Assembly (NCBI RefSeq): GCF_024460475.1
Contig: NZ_JANFYN010000007.1
Location: 9,050-73,049, forward strand
From: Holdemanella sp. MSK.7.32
Lineage (GTDB): Bacteria > Bacillota_I > Bacilli_A > Erysipelotrichales > Erysipelotrichaceae
Length of the DNA stretch: 64,000 bases
Direction of reading: 5' to 3'
Made by a program: the position numbers and the translations under genes. Positions within the stretch are counted from its first letter, which is position 1. Each line of letters opens with the position of its first letter. The notes beneath the pieces are model-generated. The model was not told where the DNA came from. It worked only from the letters and a program-made list of their open reading frames with translations, and ran no database searches. Shown here piece after piece: positions 51,367 to 60,217 of the stretch.

Positions 51367-51398
51367 ACCCATGCATAATAACATGGGTTCCTTTTTTT
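51367..51398. terminator. Bidirectional terminator after the DUF4015 gene
   Basis: AACCCATG-7 nt-CATGGGTT with T7 on the plus strand and a shorter T-run on the minus strand. It separates two convergent genes. Confidence 0.8.
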
Positions 51399-51765
51399 AT
51401 TTCTTGTATGTTTTATCGATAAATTTTTGTGCATCAACCACAAAACGACTGTGTACACCTTTTCCAATTGATTTACCATCTTGGAACGCTTGTACTTCAT
51501 AATCAATTTTGCGACCATCCACATTAACCATCTTAGCCTCAATTGTGATTGTTGCCCCTAATGGACTTGCCATATCATGAGACACATTCATACTGATGCC
51601 AACACTTGTCTTACCTTCTTCTAATTCTAGGCATAGACATGCAGCTTCTTCCATCCATGCGATCATTTGCGGTGTAGCTAAAACATCCAATGATCCACTC
51701 TTCATAACAGAAGCCAAATTTTGTTTTTCAACCACACGTTGAATTCGAATTGTTTTTAATTCCAT
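51397..51765 (-). CDS. Hot-dog thioesterase (FlK-like)
   Basis: 122 residues with a single hot-dog domain: a Glu in 'WMEEAACLCLE' on the central helix, 'VSHDMASPLGATI' and 'GVHSRFVV' near the end. These match the fluoroacetyl-CoA-thioesterase-like group, which is common in anaerobes as a general acyl-CoA thioesterase. It is a single gene with GGAGGG. The physiological acyl group is unknown. Confidence 0.8.
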   Translation of the reverse strand: MELKTIRIQRVVEKQNLASVMKSGSLDVLATPQMIAWMEEAACLCLELEEGKTSVGISMNVSHDMASPLGATITIEAKMVNVDGRKIDYEVQAFQDGKSIGKGVHSRFVVDAQKFIDKTYKK

Positions 51766-51898
51766 GTTTGTTATCCCTCCTTTGATATATTAATCCATTG
51801 TTAAAATATTGACAATGTATTTTATTAGTTTCTGCGTTCTGTGATAGAATGTATTAAGAGAAATGAATCAATCATTTCTAATAGAAAGTAGGTCATAT

Positions 51899-52915
51899 AT
51901 GTATTCTAAACAAGAAGAAAACCTAATCCTATACCAAAAATCAAAACATAAAATCACTATACATCTTATTCTTTATTTTTTTGTACTTTGCGTTTATTTT
52001 TTAGCCATGGCATATCTTTTCTCAAGCATGGAATTCTTGAAAGTAGATGATCCAGCTTTTCGCTCTATGTTGATCAAATTAGGAATCGGACAGATTCTTT
52101 TATATGGCATCACATTTATTCTTCTTTCAACTGGTAAAAAATGGTTTCGTATTCTATATTGGATAGATATTGCGATCAGTTTTTTGATTATATACTTTCC
52201 AATCAAATTATTGTTGACAAACCTTACGACTATATTACCATTCTTTGTCCTTGTTGCTTGTATGCTTTTAAAAACCATTGTGCTTTGCCAAATTGGTGGA
52301 TACTTAAGAAACAATCGTTGGTGTAAGATTTATTTTGATCACACAATCGAATTGGACGATGAAGACGATGATTGGGTAGCTAAACAAACAAAGAATGTAG
52401 ATTATGAAAAAATAAAAGATAGATACGAAAAAGAATTCGAACAAACGGAACAAGATGAAGAAGATGAATATGTAGTAGAAAAAGCCCCTATGACTTTGCC
52501 CCAACTATCCGTTCGTTTAGGCATTATTATTTATGGCGAATTAATTTTATTTCCAATTCTTATCCAAATCTTTTCAAATCTATTCGCAAGTTTGGATATG
52601 CAAAAAGTATTTGCAACAAAAGACATCTTTATGCTATGTATTTTTACTGCTTTTATTTGGACCATTCCATTATTCTATATGTACTACAATCAAAAGGCGA
52701 CAAAGAAGATTATCGCATGTTGTATGATAGGCGAAATTATTCGTATTTTAGTTTATCTTCCAACCTTTATGAACTACTATAAATCACAGGAATATTCAAT
52801 TCGTGTATTTATCTTCTTTATCATCATAGATATCATTCGATTGGTTATTCTATTTGTATTCGCAATCCGTGTTTTACAATCAAAACAAGAATATGCACAA
52901 AATCCCAGAGACTAA
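51899..52915 (+). CDS. Polytopic membrane protein of unknown function
   Basis: About 338 residues from the ATG at 51899 (AGGTC upstream). Four helices in the first ~135 residues, an acidic ~60-residue cytosolic loop (runs of Asp/Glu near 150-155 and 182-190), then four further helices. No family recognised. It converges on the histidine-kinase gene with a 4-bp overlap. Confidence 0.65.
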   Translation: MYSKQEENLILYQKSKHKITIHLILYFFVLCVYFLAMAYLFSSMEFLKVDDPAFRSMLIKLGIGQILLYGITFILLSTGKKWFRILYWIDIAISFLIIYFPIKLLLTNLTTILPFFVLVACMLLKTIVLCQIGGYLRNNRWCKIYFDHTIELDDEDDDWVAKQTKNVDYEKIKDRYEKEFEQTEQDEEDEYVVEKAPMTLPQLSVRLGIIIYGELILFPILIQIFSNLFASLDMQKVFATKDIFMLCIFTAFIWTIPLFYMYYNQKATKKIIACCMIGEIIRILVYLPTFMNYYKSQEYSIRVFIFFIIIDIIRLVILFVFAIRVLQSKQEYAQNPRD

Positions 52916-54306
52916 TTCTCTGGGATTTCTTTTACAATAATAGGCAATTCAACTGTGATTTTAGTTCCCACATCTTCCTTTGAAGTTAAATGAATTTTGC
53001 CTTGATAATAATAGACAACATGTTTTACAATCGACAAACCTAAACCTGTACCTGGAATTGTTTTTGAGCGTTGTTTATCCACACGATAAAATCTTTGAAA
53101 GATTCGACTCTGCTCTTCTTGCGCAATTCCCACACCTGTATCTTCCACACTAAAATACATATTTTTTTGATTTTTCTTTAGAACAACATCTATTCGTCCG
53201 TTTTGTTTATTGTACTTAATTGCATTCGAAATTAAATTATAGAAGATACCTTTAATATGATCTAAACTCGCAAAAACGGTAAACTCTGTCGCATTCACAT
53301 AAACATTTAAATGCATCGCTTCAATTTGTGGTTTTAAAGTCTCGACAACAGAATCCAACAATTTCTTTACTTGAATATGCGAATATGTGACTTGCATCTC
53401 TTCTGTTTCTAATTTTGAAATCGTTAAAATATCATTGATCAACTGCGTCATGTGGTCACTCTCTTTTAAAACACAATCTAAACATGTATCGATTTGAGCA
53501 CTATCCTGAATTGTATGCGAACGAATCAATTCTGTATATCCACGTATAGAGGTGAGTGGTGTTTTTAATTCATGACTCGCATTACTGAAAAATTCCTGGC
53601 GAACCTTTTTTTCTTTTTCCAGTCTTTCTAAATACTTTTTATTTTCTTCGGACATTTTCGTCAATGCATCTGTGATTCCATAAAGTTCGGGATAATTATA
53701 TTTATGAAACGATAGCACTTCTTTTGAAATATCTGTTGAATTAATTGTATTTGTAATATCTTTAAAAGGTTCTACAATTTCATTGGCCATTTTTTTAGAC
53801 AAAACAAATACCACCATAAAAGATACGGCAATACTAAATAAAAATGGTGCTAATAATATCGAAATAGATTGGCTCAATCCATCAAATGGCATAGCTAAAC
53901 GAACAATTGTTTGATTATCTTCCTCATAGTCAGCTACATATAAATAAGAACGTTGCATTGTATCTGAATGACGAATACATGTCCCTGTACCTTGAGCAAT
54001 AGCTTGTTTTACTTCTTCACGCTGCAGATGTTTTTCACGAATTCTATTTTTATAGTTATCATATAAAACTTTTCCGTTTCGCTTAATAATTGTGATACGA
54101 ATATCTTCCGATTTAAAAGTATCACCCAAACGAGTCGTATTTAAATCATCTATTTCTAAATTTTTCACCAATTTAACTGTATTCATTAAATATTGTCGAT
54201 CTTGAGAAATAGATGCTTTATATAAACTCACGTAAAGTAAACCAAAGCCCAAGATAAATGTGATCAAAAAAGTTGTTAAAAACGAATGAACAATCTTCTT
54301 ATGCAT
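52912..54306 (-). CDS. PhoR-like sensor histidine kinase
   Basis: 464 residues from the ATG at 54306 (GAGG at six bases), which overlaps the regulator stop. Two membrane helices (about 8-28 and 150-172) flank a ~120-residue extracytoplasmic sensor domain. A HAMP-like linker is followed by the HisKA box 'FFSNASHELKTPLTSIRGY' and HATPase motifs N 'NLISNAIKYN', G1 'DTGVGI' and G2 'GTGLGLSI'. The order RR-HK and the sequence type resemble PhoPR. The signal is unknown. Confidence 0.92.
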   Translation of the reverse strand: MHKKIVHSFLTTFLITFILGFGLLYVSLYKASISQDRQYLMNTVKLVKNLEIDDLNTTRLGDTFKSEDIRITIIKRNGKVLYDNYKNRIREKHLQREEVKQAIAQGTGTCIRHSDTMQRSYLYVADYEEDNQTIVRLAMPFDGLSQSISILLAPFLFSIAVSFMVVFVLSKKMANEIVEPFKDITNTINSTDISKEVLSFHKYNYPELYGITDALTKMSEENKKYLERLEKEKKVRQEFFSNASHELKTPLTSIRGYTELIRSHTIQDSAQIDTCLDCVLKESDHMTQLINDILTISKLETEEMQVTYSHIQVKKLLDSVVETLKPQIEAMHLNVYVNATEFTVFASLDHIKGIFYNLISNAIKYNKQNGRIDVVLKKNQKNMYFSVEDTGVGIAQEEQSRIFQRFYRVDKQRSKTIPGTGLGLSIVKHVVYYYQGKIHLTSKEDVGTKITVELPIIVKEIPEN

Positions 54307-54985
54307 TGTTATCCTCAGCAACAAAACGATATCCAACCTGTCTTACAGATTGAATCCAATGTGCATATTCATTTCCCATCTTCTTACGCAATGAGTTAAT
54401 ATGTACATCCAGTGTTCTGCTTTCTCCAATAAAATCATATCCCCAAATCTGATTGATCAACTCTTCTCGTGATACAGCTCTACCTTCATTTTTAGCTAAA
54501 TATTTCAACAATTCAAATTCTTTGAATGTCAATTCAACCGGTTCTTCATGAATTGTCACCGTTCTTTTATCTAAATCAATACATAAGCCATGTATTTGAA
54601 TCAATCGTTCATCCTTTTTACTTCTACGAAGTAATGAACGAATACGAGCAGCAAGCTCTAACACACTAAACGGCTTTGTCAAATAGTCATCAGCTCCTAA
54701 ATCAAGTCCCATGATTTTATCAAGCTCTTTATCTTTTGCACTTAAGATAATAACAGGTAAATCTTTAAGCGTTGTCTTTGAACGAATAAATTTTAATATA
54801 TCATATCCATTCATGCCTGGTAACATCAAATCTAATATGGCTAAATCCACTTTATTGTTTTGCAGATAATCATATGCATCTTTTCCATTTTCAAAATCAA
54901 CTAGTTCATAATTAAAACTAGCCAATGTTAATTTTAATAATTGACGAATATTTTCATCGTCTTCAACAATTAAGACTCGTTCCAT
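54299..54985 (-). CDS. OmpR/PhoB-family response regulator
   Basis: 228 residues. The receiver has acidic Glu8-Asp9-Asp10, phospho-acceptor Asp in 'LAILDLMLPG', Thr/Ser in 'VIILSAK' and Lys in 'YLTKPF'. The winged-helix effector ends in 'SLRKKMGNEYAHWIQSVRQV'. It is the first gene of the two-component operon and is coupled to the kinase. Confidence 0.95.
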   Translation of the reverse strand: MERVLIVEDDENIRQLLKLTLASFNYELVDFENGKDAYDYLQNNKVDLAILDLMLPGMNGYDILKFIRSKTTLKDLPVIILSAKDKELDKIMGLDLGADDYLTKPFSVLELAARIRSLLRRSKKDERLIQIHGLCIDLDKRTVTIHEEPVELTFKEFELLKYLAKNEGRAVSREELINQIWGYDFIGESRTLDVHINSLRKKMGNEYAHWIQSVRQVGYRFVAEDNNA

Positions 54986-55032
54986 AAAATCAACCCTCTT
55001 TTTTTGTCATTTTATCATGAAAACAAATAAAA

Positions 55033-55063
55033 AAGGAGTAAAGTTTTTTTAACATTACTCCTT
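55033..55063 (-). terminator. Terminator of gpmI
   Basis: AAGGAGTAA-12 nt-TTTACTCCTT followed by TTTTTA on the minus strand. Confidence 0.8.
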
Positions 55064-55074
55064 AATAATCTAAA

Positions 55075-56613
55075 TTATTTTTTTAAAGATGGGTTCCAAT
55101 GTTCGTTTGGTTCTAATCCTAAGAAATCACAAACTGTAGCTGCAACATTTGACAATCCTAGATCTTCGCCTTCTTTTAATTCACATTCCGCATTGTATAC
55201 GATGAATGGAACTGGTGCTAATGTGTGGCTAGTCTTACTTTCATCATCCGCATTACCGTGGTCTGCAGTAACTAATAAAATACCATTTACTTTATTTACT
55301 GATTCAATAACACGTGCAAGTTCTAAGTCTACTGATTCAACACCAATGATAGTTGCTGGTAAACTTCCAGTGTGTCCTACCATGTCACCGTTTGGATAGT
55401 TTGTACGAATGAAATCATAGTTTCCACTTTCGATTGCTTCACACAATTTATCAGTGATTTCAGCAGCCTTCATCCAAGGTCTTTGTTCGAATGGAACTAC
55501 ATCACTTGGGATTTCAACATAAGTTTCTAAAGACTCATCAAATTTTTCTGAACGGTTACCATTCCAGAAATATGTAACGTGTCCATATTTTTGCGTTTCA
55601 CTGATTGCATATTCACGAATACCATGTTTACACAATTCTTCAGTTAATGTATATTTAATTTTTGGTGGTTCTGTCAAATAGTTCTTTGGAATTTGTAAGT
55701 CTGCATCATATTGTAACATACCTGCAAATTTAACATTTGGAACTTTAACACGATCAAATTTATCAAATGAAGCATCTCCATCAAATGCTAAAGAGATTTC
55801 TTGAGCACGGTCACCACGGAAGTTGAACAATACAACGCTATCTCCATCATCGATAGTTCCTACAGGTGCACCATCTTTCGCAATAACAAATCCTGGAAGA
55901 TCTTGGTCAACAACATTTAATTCTTTACGATACGTTTCAATAGCTTCTGTAGTTGAAGCAAATTGTCTTCCTTCACCCATTACGTGAATTTTCCATCCAC
56001 GCTCAACCATAGACCAGTCAGCTTCATAACGGTCCATTGTGATTTGCATACGTCCACCACCACTAGCGATGCATGCGTGGAAATTGTCATCATTTAATTC
56101 TGCCATAAATGATTCAATATCATTTACATATTCTAAAGCTGAAGTTGCAGGAACATCACGTCCATCAAGTAATGCATGAACACGAACTTCTTTAATACCT
56201 TCATTTTTAGATTCTTTAATCAAAGCCTTTAAGTGAGAAATATTAGAGTGTACGTTTCCATCACTTAAAAGACCGATGAAATGCATTTTATTTCCTTTTG
56301 CATTTTCAGCTAAATCCTTCCAAGTTTTAGAATTGAAGATTTCTCCAGACTCAATGTTTTCGTTAACTAATTTAGCTCCCTGAGAGTAAATTTGTCCACA
56401 ACCTAATGCGTTGTGTCCAACTTCTGAGTTACCCATATCTGAATCTGTAGGAAGTCCTACTGCAAGTCCATGAGCACGAAGTTGTGTATGTGGACATTCT
56501 GCCCACAATTTATCAAGTGTTGGTTTGTTGGCTAATGCAACAGCATTGTTCTTCTTATCTTCACGAATACCAATACCGTCCATAACAACCAAAATTACTG
56601 GTCTTTTTTCCAT
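55075..56613 (-). CDS. gpmI: Cofactor-independent phosphoglycerate mutase
   Basis: 512 residues, alkaline-phosphatase fold. Metal Asp in 'VVMDGIG', catalytic Ser in 'DSDMGNSEVGH', 'DGRDVPATSALEYV', and 'VTADHGNADD' near the C-terminus are all intact. It interconverts 3- and 2-phosphoglycerate and usually needs Mn2+. It is monocistronic with GGAGG and its own terminator. Confidence 0.97.
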   Translation of the reverse strand: MEKRPVILVVMDGIGIREDKKNNAVALANKPTLDKLWAECPHTQLRAHGLAVGLPTDSDMGNSEVGHNALGCGQIYSQGAKLVNENIESGEIFNSKTWKDLAENAKGNKMHFIGLLSDGNVHSNISHLKALIKESKNEGIKEVRVHALLDGRDVPATSALEYVNDIESFMAELNDDNFHACIASGGGRMQITMDRYEADWSMVERGWKIHVMGEGRQFASTTEAIETYRKELNVVDQDLPGFVIAKDGAPVGTIDDGDSVVLFNFRGDRAQEISLAFDGDASFDKFDRVKVPNVKFAGMLQYDADLQIPKNYLTEPPKIKYTLTEELCKHGIREYAISETQKYGHVTYFWNGNRSEKFDESLETYVEIPSDVVPFEQRPWMKAAEITDKLCEAIESGNYDFIRTNYPNGDMVGHTGSLPATIIGVESVDLELARVIESVNKVNGILLVTADHGNADDESKTSHTLAPVPFIVYNAECELKEGEDLGLSNVAATVCDFLGLEPNEHWNPSLKK

Positions 56614-56708
56614 TGTATTTTTCCTCCATTAATCGATAATAATATAACACTAACTAGGCCTTTTTTCAATGAACTCATCTCAACAAATGAATTTTTTCAC
56701 AAAAAGAA

Positions 56709-56727
56709 AAAGCCGCTTAACGGCTTT
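56709..56727 (-). terminator. Terminator of the amino-acid ABC operon
   Basis: AAAGCCG-ttaag-CGGCTTT with a T-rich tail on the minus strand. It overlaps the stop codon of the ATPase gene. Confidence 0.75.
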
Positions 56728-57454
56728 GATAACGAGATAAAAATTGTTGTGTTCTTTCTTGTTGAGGATGCTCGAACAACTGTTCTGGGCTACCCTGTTC
56801 TGCAATGACACCTTTATCCATAAAAATAACACGATCACTGACTTCTCTGGCAAACTGCATTTCATGTGTAACGATAACCATAGTCAAACCTTCATCAGCT
56901 AACTTTTTCATGACATCCAAAACATCACCAACCATTTCTGGGTCTAATGCACTTGTTGGTTCATCAAATAGTAGTACTTCTGGATCCATACACAAGGCAC
57001 GAGCAATCGCAACACGTTGCTTTTGTCCACCAGAAAGTTTAGTACTAGGCTTATTCGCAAACTCTTTCATGCCAACTTCATCTAAGAATTTCAAAGCTGT
57101 AGCCTTCGCTTCTTCTTTTGATTTCTTTAAAACACGAATCTGACCTAACATACAGTTTTCTAAAACAGTCAAATTATTAAATAAGTTAAAACTTTGGAAC
57201 ACCATTCCAACCTTAGAACGATATTCATTGACATCCATTTGACCACTTAGAATGTCTTTACCATGATATAGAACATGGCCTCCATCCATTCTTTCTAATA
57301 GGTTTACACATCTTAACATTGTACTTTTACCAGATCCACTCGATCCAATAATCGTAACCACTTCTCCTTTATGAATATCGAAATCTACATCATTTAATAC
57401 TTTAAGATTTCCAAAATGTTTCTGGAGATGTTGAATTTGAATAATTGTTTCCAT
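56717..57454 (-). CDS. Amino-acid ABC transporter ATPase (predicted lysine)
   Basis: 245 residues of the GlnQ/HisP type. Walker A 'GSSGSGKST', signature '[15 protein letters not shown]', Walker B '[12 protein letters not shown]' and the switch His in 'VTHEM'. It is the third gene of the SBP-permease-ATPase operon. The lysine riboswitch upstream of the operon gives the substrate prediction. Confidence 0.95.
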   Translation of the reverse strand: METIIQIQHLQKHFGNLKVLNDVDFDIHKGEVVTIIGSSGSGKSTMLRCVNLLERMDGGHVLYHGKDILSGQMDVNEYRSKVGMVFQSFNLFNNLTVLENCMLGQIRVLKKSKEEAKATALKFLDEVGMKEFANKPSTKLSGGQKQRVAIARALCMDPEVLLFDEPTSALDPEMVGDVLDVMKKLADEGLTMVIVTHEMQFAREVSDRVIFMDKGVIAEQGSPEQLFEHPQQERTQQFLSRYQSR

Positions 57455-57464
57455 AAATACCCTC

Positions 57465-58187
57465 CTAGCTACAGAAATCTTTCATACTGCTTTCGCTGTC
57501 CATTCTTTTTTCAAGATAATTCAATAAGAAAGAAGCAAGTGTTGTTAAAATTAAATATAAAACGGCTGAAACCATAAACGTTTCAATATAACGATAGTTA
57601 CTTCCTGCTACAGATGTTGTCTGGAAGTACAATTCCGTTACCGTAATAACATTCAACATTGAACTATCCTTAATATTTACAATCAATTGGTTTCCAATAG
57701 AAGGAAATGAATTCTTAATGGCCTGAGGAAATACAACATACATCAAAGTTTGCGTTGTTGTCATACCTAAAGACATCGCAGCTTCATTTTGTCCTTTATC
57801 CACAGACTGAATTCCAGAACGAATAATTTCAGCCATATAAGCGCCTGTATTGATTGAAATAATAATCAAACCTGCAGTAATCGGAGTCCATCCAATCACA
57901 GGTTTTCCTAAATAGTAAATAAACATAGCTTGAACCATCATTGGCGTACCTCTGAACACCCAAATATACAATCCCGTAATGATTCTACCTATTCTTTTTA
58001 AAACTTTAATACCCGTTGAATCATATTCATTGATCTCAATCGCACGAATGCCGCCGACTAATAAGCCGACGACAAATCCTGCAAACGTACCAACAAATGC
58101 GAACAACAAAGTCATCTCAATTCCATATTGGAAAAGAGGTAGATTATGAACAAATATGTTCCAAGCTTTCGCAAAATCAATACGCAT
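57465..58187 (-). CDS. Amino-acid ABC transporter permease (predicted lysine)
   Basis: 240 residues of the HisM/GlnP type with about five helices. The EAA loop '[20 protein letters not shown]' contacts the ATPase. It lies two bases after the binding-protein gene and ten before the ATPase gene. Confidence 0.94.
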   Translation of the reverse strand: MRIDFAKAWNIFVHNLPLFQYGIEMTLLFAFVGTFAGFVVGLLVGGIRAIEINEYDSTGIKVLKRIGRIITGLYIWVFRGTPMMVQAMFIYYLGKPVIGWTPITAGLIIISINTGAYMAEIIRSGIQSVDKGQNEAAMSLGMTTTQTLMYVVFPQAIKNSFPSIGNQLIVNIKDSSMLNVITVTELYFQTTSVAGSNYRYIETFMVSAVLYLILTTLASFLLNYLEKRMDSESSMKDFCS

Positions 58188-58189
58188 AA

Positions 58190-59020
58190 TTAATCCTCTG
58201 TTGGTTGGTTTTCTACTGCATGTTCCATCATTTCTTCACGTTCTTCATCACTAATACTATCCAATGCTTTTTGAACTTTTTTGAAGAATTCAGAATCACG
58301 AGAACCTTCTTTTAATGCGATTGAAACAGTTGTATCACAATCAAAACCATGTCCATCTGCAAATTGAACGACTGTTAAGTCAGGGTTTGCTTCTACAACA
58401 CCTTTGGCAACTGCCATTTCAGCAGTAATTCCATCCACTTCGTGTTGTTGTAAAGCCAATACCATTTCAGGATAAGTAGCCTTTGGTGTTACGTGATTTA
58501 CACCTTTAATTTGATCAATGACTGAATCATAGTTTGTTGATTTTTGACCAACAATATTTTTACCTGTAAATTGTTGAATATCTGTGTATCCAGCTTCTTC
58601 ACCATCTTTACGAACAATCATGATCATTCCCTTTGAATCATAATATGGAGTTGTAAAGTCAGCTCCTTCTTCACGTGTTTTATCTTTAGTCATACCAGCG
58701 ATAATCGCATCGATTTCATCACCCTCTAAAGCTGGAATCAATCCATCCCATGCAGTTTTCTTAATGACTAATTTCTTTCCTAATTTTTTTGCGATCTTTT
58801 TTGCGATTTGAACATCATATCCATCCGCATATCCTGATTTTCCTAATTTTACAGAAGTATCTGTTTTTTCAGATGTTTGCCAGTTAAATGGAGCATATGC
58901 ACATTCCATTCCTACGACAAATGTGTCTTTATCTTCTGATGTTGTAGCTGTGTTTGATCCACATCCTGTTAGTGCAAAAGCACATACCATGGCAGATGCC
59001 ATTAATTTTTTAAAGTTCAT
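58190..59020 (-). CDS. Amino-acid ABC transporter substrate-binding lipoprotein (predicted lysine)
   Basis: 276 residues. A signal peptide with lipobox 'ALTGC' gives lipidation at Cys20. The periplasmic-binding-protein fold of family 3 follows ('VGMECAYAPFNW', 'AWDGLIPALEGDEIDAIIAG', 'TPYYDSKGMIMIV', 'GQKSTNYDSV'). It captures the amino acid outside the membrane for the permease. It is the first gene of the operon behind a lysine riboswitch. Confidence 0.94.
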   Translation of the reverse strand: MNFKKLMASAMVCAFALTGCGSNTATTSEDKDTFVVGMECAYAPFNWQTSEKTDTSVKLGKSGYADGYDVQIAKKIAKKLGKKLVIKKTAWDGLIPALEGDEIDAIIAGMTKDKTREEGADFTTPYYDSKGMIMIVRKDGEEAGYTDIQQFTGKNIVGQKSTNYDSVIDQIKGVNHVTPKATYPEMVLALQQHEVDGITAEMAVAKGVVEANPDLTVVQFADGHGFDCDTTVSIALKEGSRDSEFFKKVQKALDSISDEEREEMMEHAVENQPTED

Positions 59021-59061
59021 ATTTCTTTTTCTCCTTCTCTAATCGGCAAAGAATAGAAAAA

Positions 59062-59264
59062 AGCTATGCGGCATACCACATAGCTAAAAAATATCTCATT
59101 AACTATAAGATAACGCCTCTTCCTGACGAAGGAGTGTTATAAGTATTCCTTATAACCCCAAGAAACAAAATTGCCATTTTATCTCTTTCGGCATTGGTTA
59201 CCTTTCAAACACTTCACAGTCTGCCAACTCCATGTTTTACTCTGATGCAATGCTGCCTCTATCT
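59062..59264 (-). promoter_or_regulatory. Lysine riboswitch (L-box) with terminator
   Basis: The minus strand holds AAGATAGAGG at the 5' end (59255-59264), the GGAGTTGGCAGACTGTGA region, GAAAGGTAACC and TGCCGAAAGAGATAAAA, as in the lysC L-box of B. subtilis. GGCGTTATCTT closes P1 (59107-59117). The expression platform ends in a hairpin AGCTATG/CATAGCT with T6 (59062-59085). Lysine should cause early termination, so the ABC operon downstream is likely a lysine importer. Confidence 0.88.
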
Positions 59265-59290
59265 TTACTCGATTCACTTTATAGTGCTTA

Positions 59291-59318
59291 TTATACTCAA
59301 CATATACATAGTGTCAAG
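59291..59318 (-). promoter_or_regulatory. SigA promoter of the lysine-riboswitch operon
   Basis: On the minus strand TTGACA (59313-59318), a 16-nt spacer and TATAAT (59291-59296). Confidence 0.85.
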
Positions 59319-59364
59319 AAAGAAATTACATTTTTTCATAAATTTGTAAATATTTTCACGGTTT

Positions 59365-59388
59365 CTTTAAGCTTCTTTTAAGTTTTAA
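59365..59388. repeat. TTTAAG direct repeats
   Basis: CTTTAAG at 59365 and CTTTTAAG at 59375 put the TTTAA cores 11 bp apart, with a third TTTAA at 59384. Such half-turn-phased repeats are typical of OmpR/PhoB-family binding sites. It lies ~48 bp upstream of the lysine-operon -35. Confidence 0.4.
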
Positions 59389-59399
59389 AGACTATTCTA

Positions 59400-59520
59400 T
59401 AAACAGAAATAAACAGGTATCAACCCAATACATATAACCCTTTCCTAAATAACTTATTCTGTTTATTTCATATATTCCTATTTCTTGGTGAGTCACAATA
59501 ATAGACTCACCCTTTTTTTT
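59400..59520 (+). ncRNA. Candidate plus-strand small RNA with orphan terminator
   Basis: A strong plus-strand terminator (59487-59520) has no plus-strand gene upstream for over 6 kb. In front of it, 59407-59416 and 59459-59468 form a perfect long-range inverted repeat AAATAAACAG/CTGTTTATTT. A TATTCT -10-like element at 59393 lacks a clear -35. No ORF with an SD is present. Confidence 0.4.
59487..59520 (+). terminator. Orphan plus-strand terminator
   Basis: GGTGAGTC-9 nt-GACTCACC followed by T8. The minus strand has no T-run after the stem, so it does not serve pcp. Confidence 0.8.
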
Positions 59521-59534
59521 GAACAAGAAAAAAA

Positions 59535-59555
59535 AGAAAAGAACAAATCTTTTCT
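59535..59555 (-). terminator. Terminator of the DUF969-DUF979-pcp operon
   Basis: AGAAAAG-7 nt-CTTTTCT followed by T7 on the minus strand, directly after the pcp stop. Confidence 0.7.
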
Positions 59556-59556
59556 C

Positions 59557-60204
59557 TTAATGTGTTTCTCCAGAAACCACTTTAATATCCGTATCACTCT
59601 CTAACATAGCTTCTACAGACAATTCAATGGCTTTAGCAATATCTTTTAAATTCATTCCAGGAGTTCCTGCTGGCTGATTTACTGTTTGTTCAGTCGCAAA
59701 AGGCACATGCATAAAGCCACCTTTTACATCTTTAAATTCTGTATGACAATAATGCAATACAGAATACATTACATCGTTACAAACATAAGTACCTGCTGTA
59801 TAGCTAACACTTGCAGGAATTCCATTTTCTTTCATTTTCTCAACCATTCTAAATACAGGAAGCATTGTAAAATAAGCTTCTGGGCCATTTTCTACAACAC
59901 TTGTCTGTAACGGTTGATTGCCTTCATTATCGGCAATTCTTGCATTTCTAAAGTTAATACCCACCCATTCCGGTGTGACTTGACTTCTTCCACCAGCTTG
60001 ACCAATACACAATACATAATCTGGTTTAGAAGATTGAATTTCTTCATAAACTGCCTCTGGCCCTTTTTGAAATACCGTAGGAATTTCTTTCTTAATAATT
60101 TTTGCTCCACCAATTTCATCCGGCAATAATTTAACAGCTTCATAAGCTGGATTGATTTTTTCTCCTCCAAAAGGATCAAAACCTGTAATCAATACTTTTT
60201 TCAT
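59557..60204 (-). CDS. pcp: Pyroglutamyl-peptidase I
   Basis: 215 residues, C15 cysteine peptidase. 'GFDPFGGEKINPAYEA' at the N-terminus, catalytic Glu in 'VTPEWVGINFRNAR', catalytic Cys in 'AGTYVCNDVMY', His in 'GGFMHVPF'. It removes N-terminal pyroglutamate from peptides in the cytosol. It is cotranscribed with the DUF969/DUF979 membrane pair, an association seen in other Firmicutes. Confidence 0.95.
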   Translation of the reverse strand: MKKVLITGFDPFGGEKINPAYEAVKLLPDEIGGAKIIKKEIPTVFQKGPEAVYEEIQSSKPDYVLCIGQAGGRSQVTPEWVGINFRNARIADNEGNQPLQTSVVENGPEAYFTMLPVFRMVEKMKENGIPASVSYTAGTYVCNDVMYSVLHYCHTEFKDVKGGFMHVPFATEQTVNQPAGTPGMNLKDIAKAIELSVEAMLESDTDIKVVSGETH

Positions 60205-60217
60205 AACATTTCATCTC

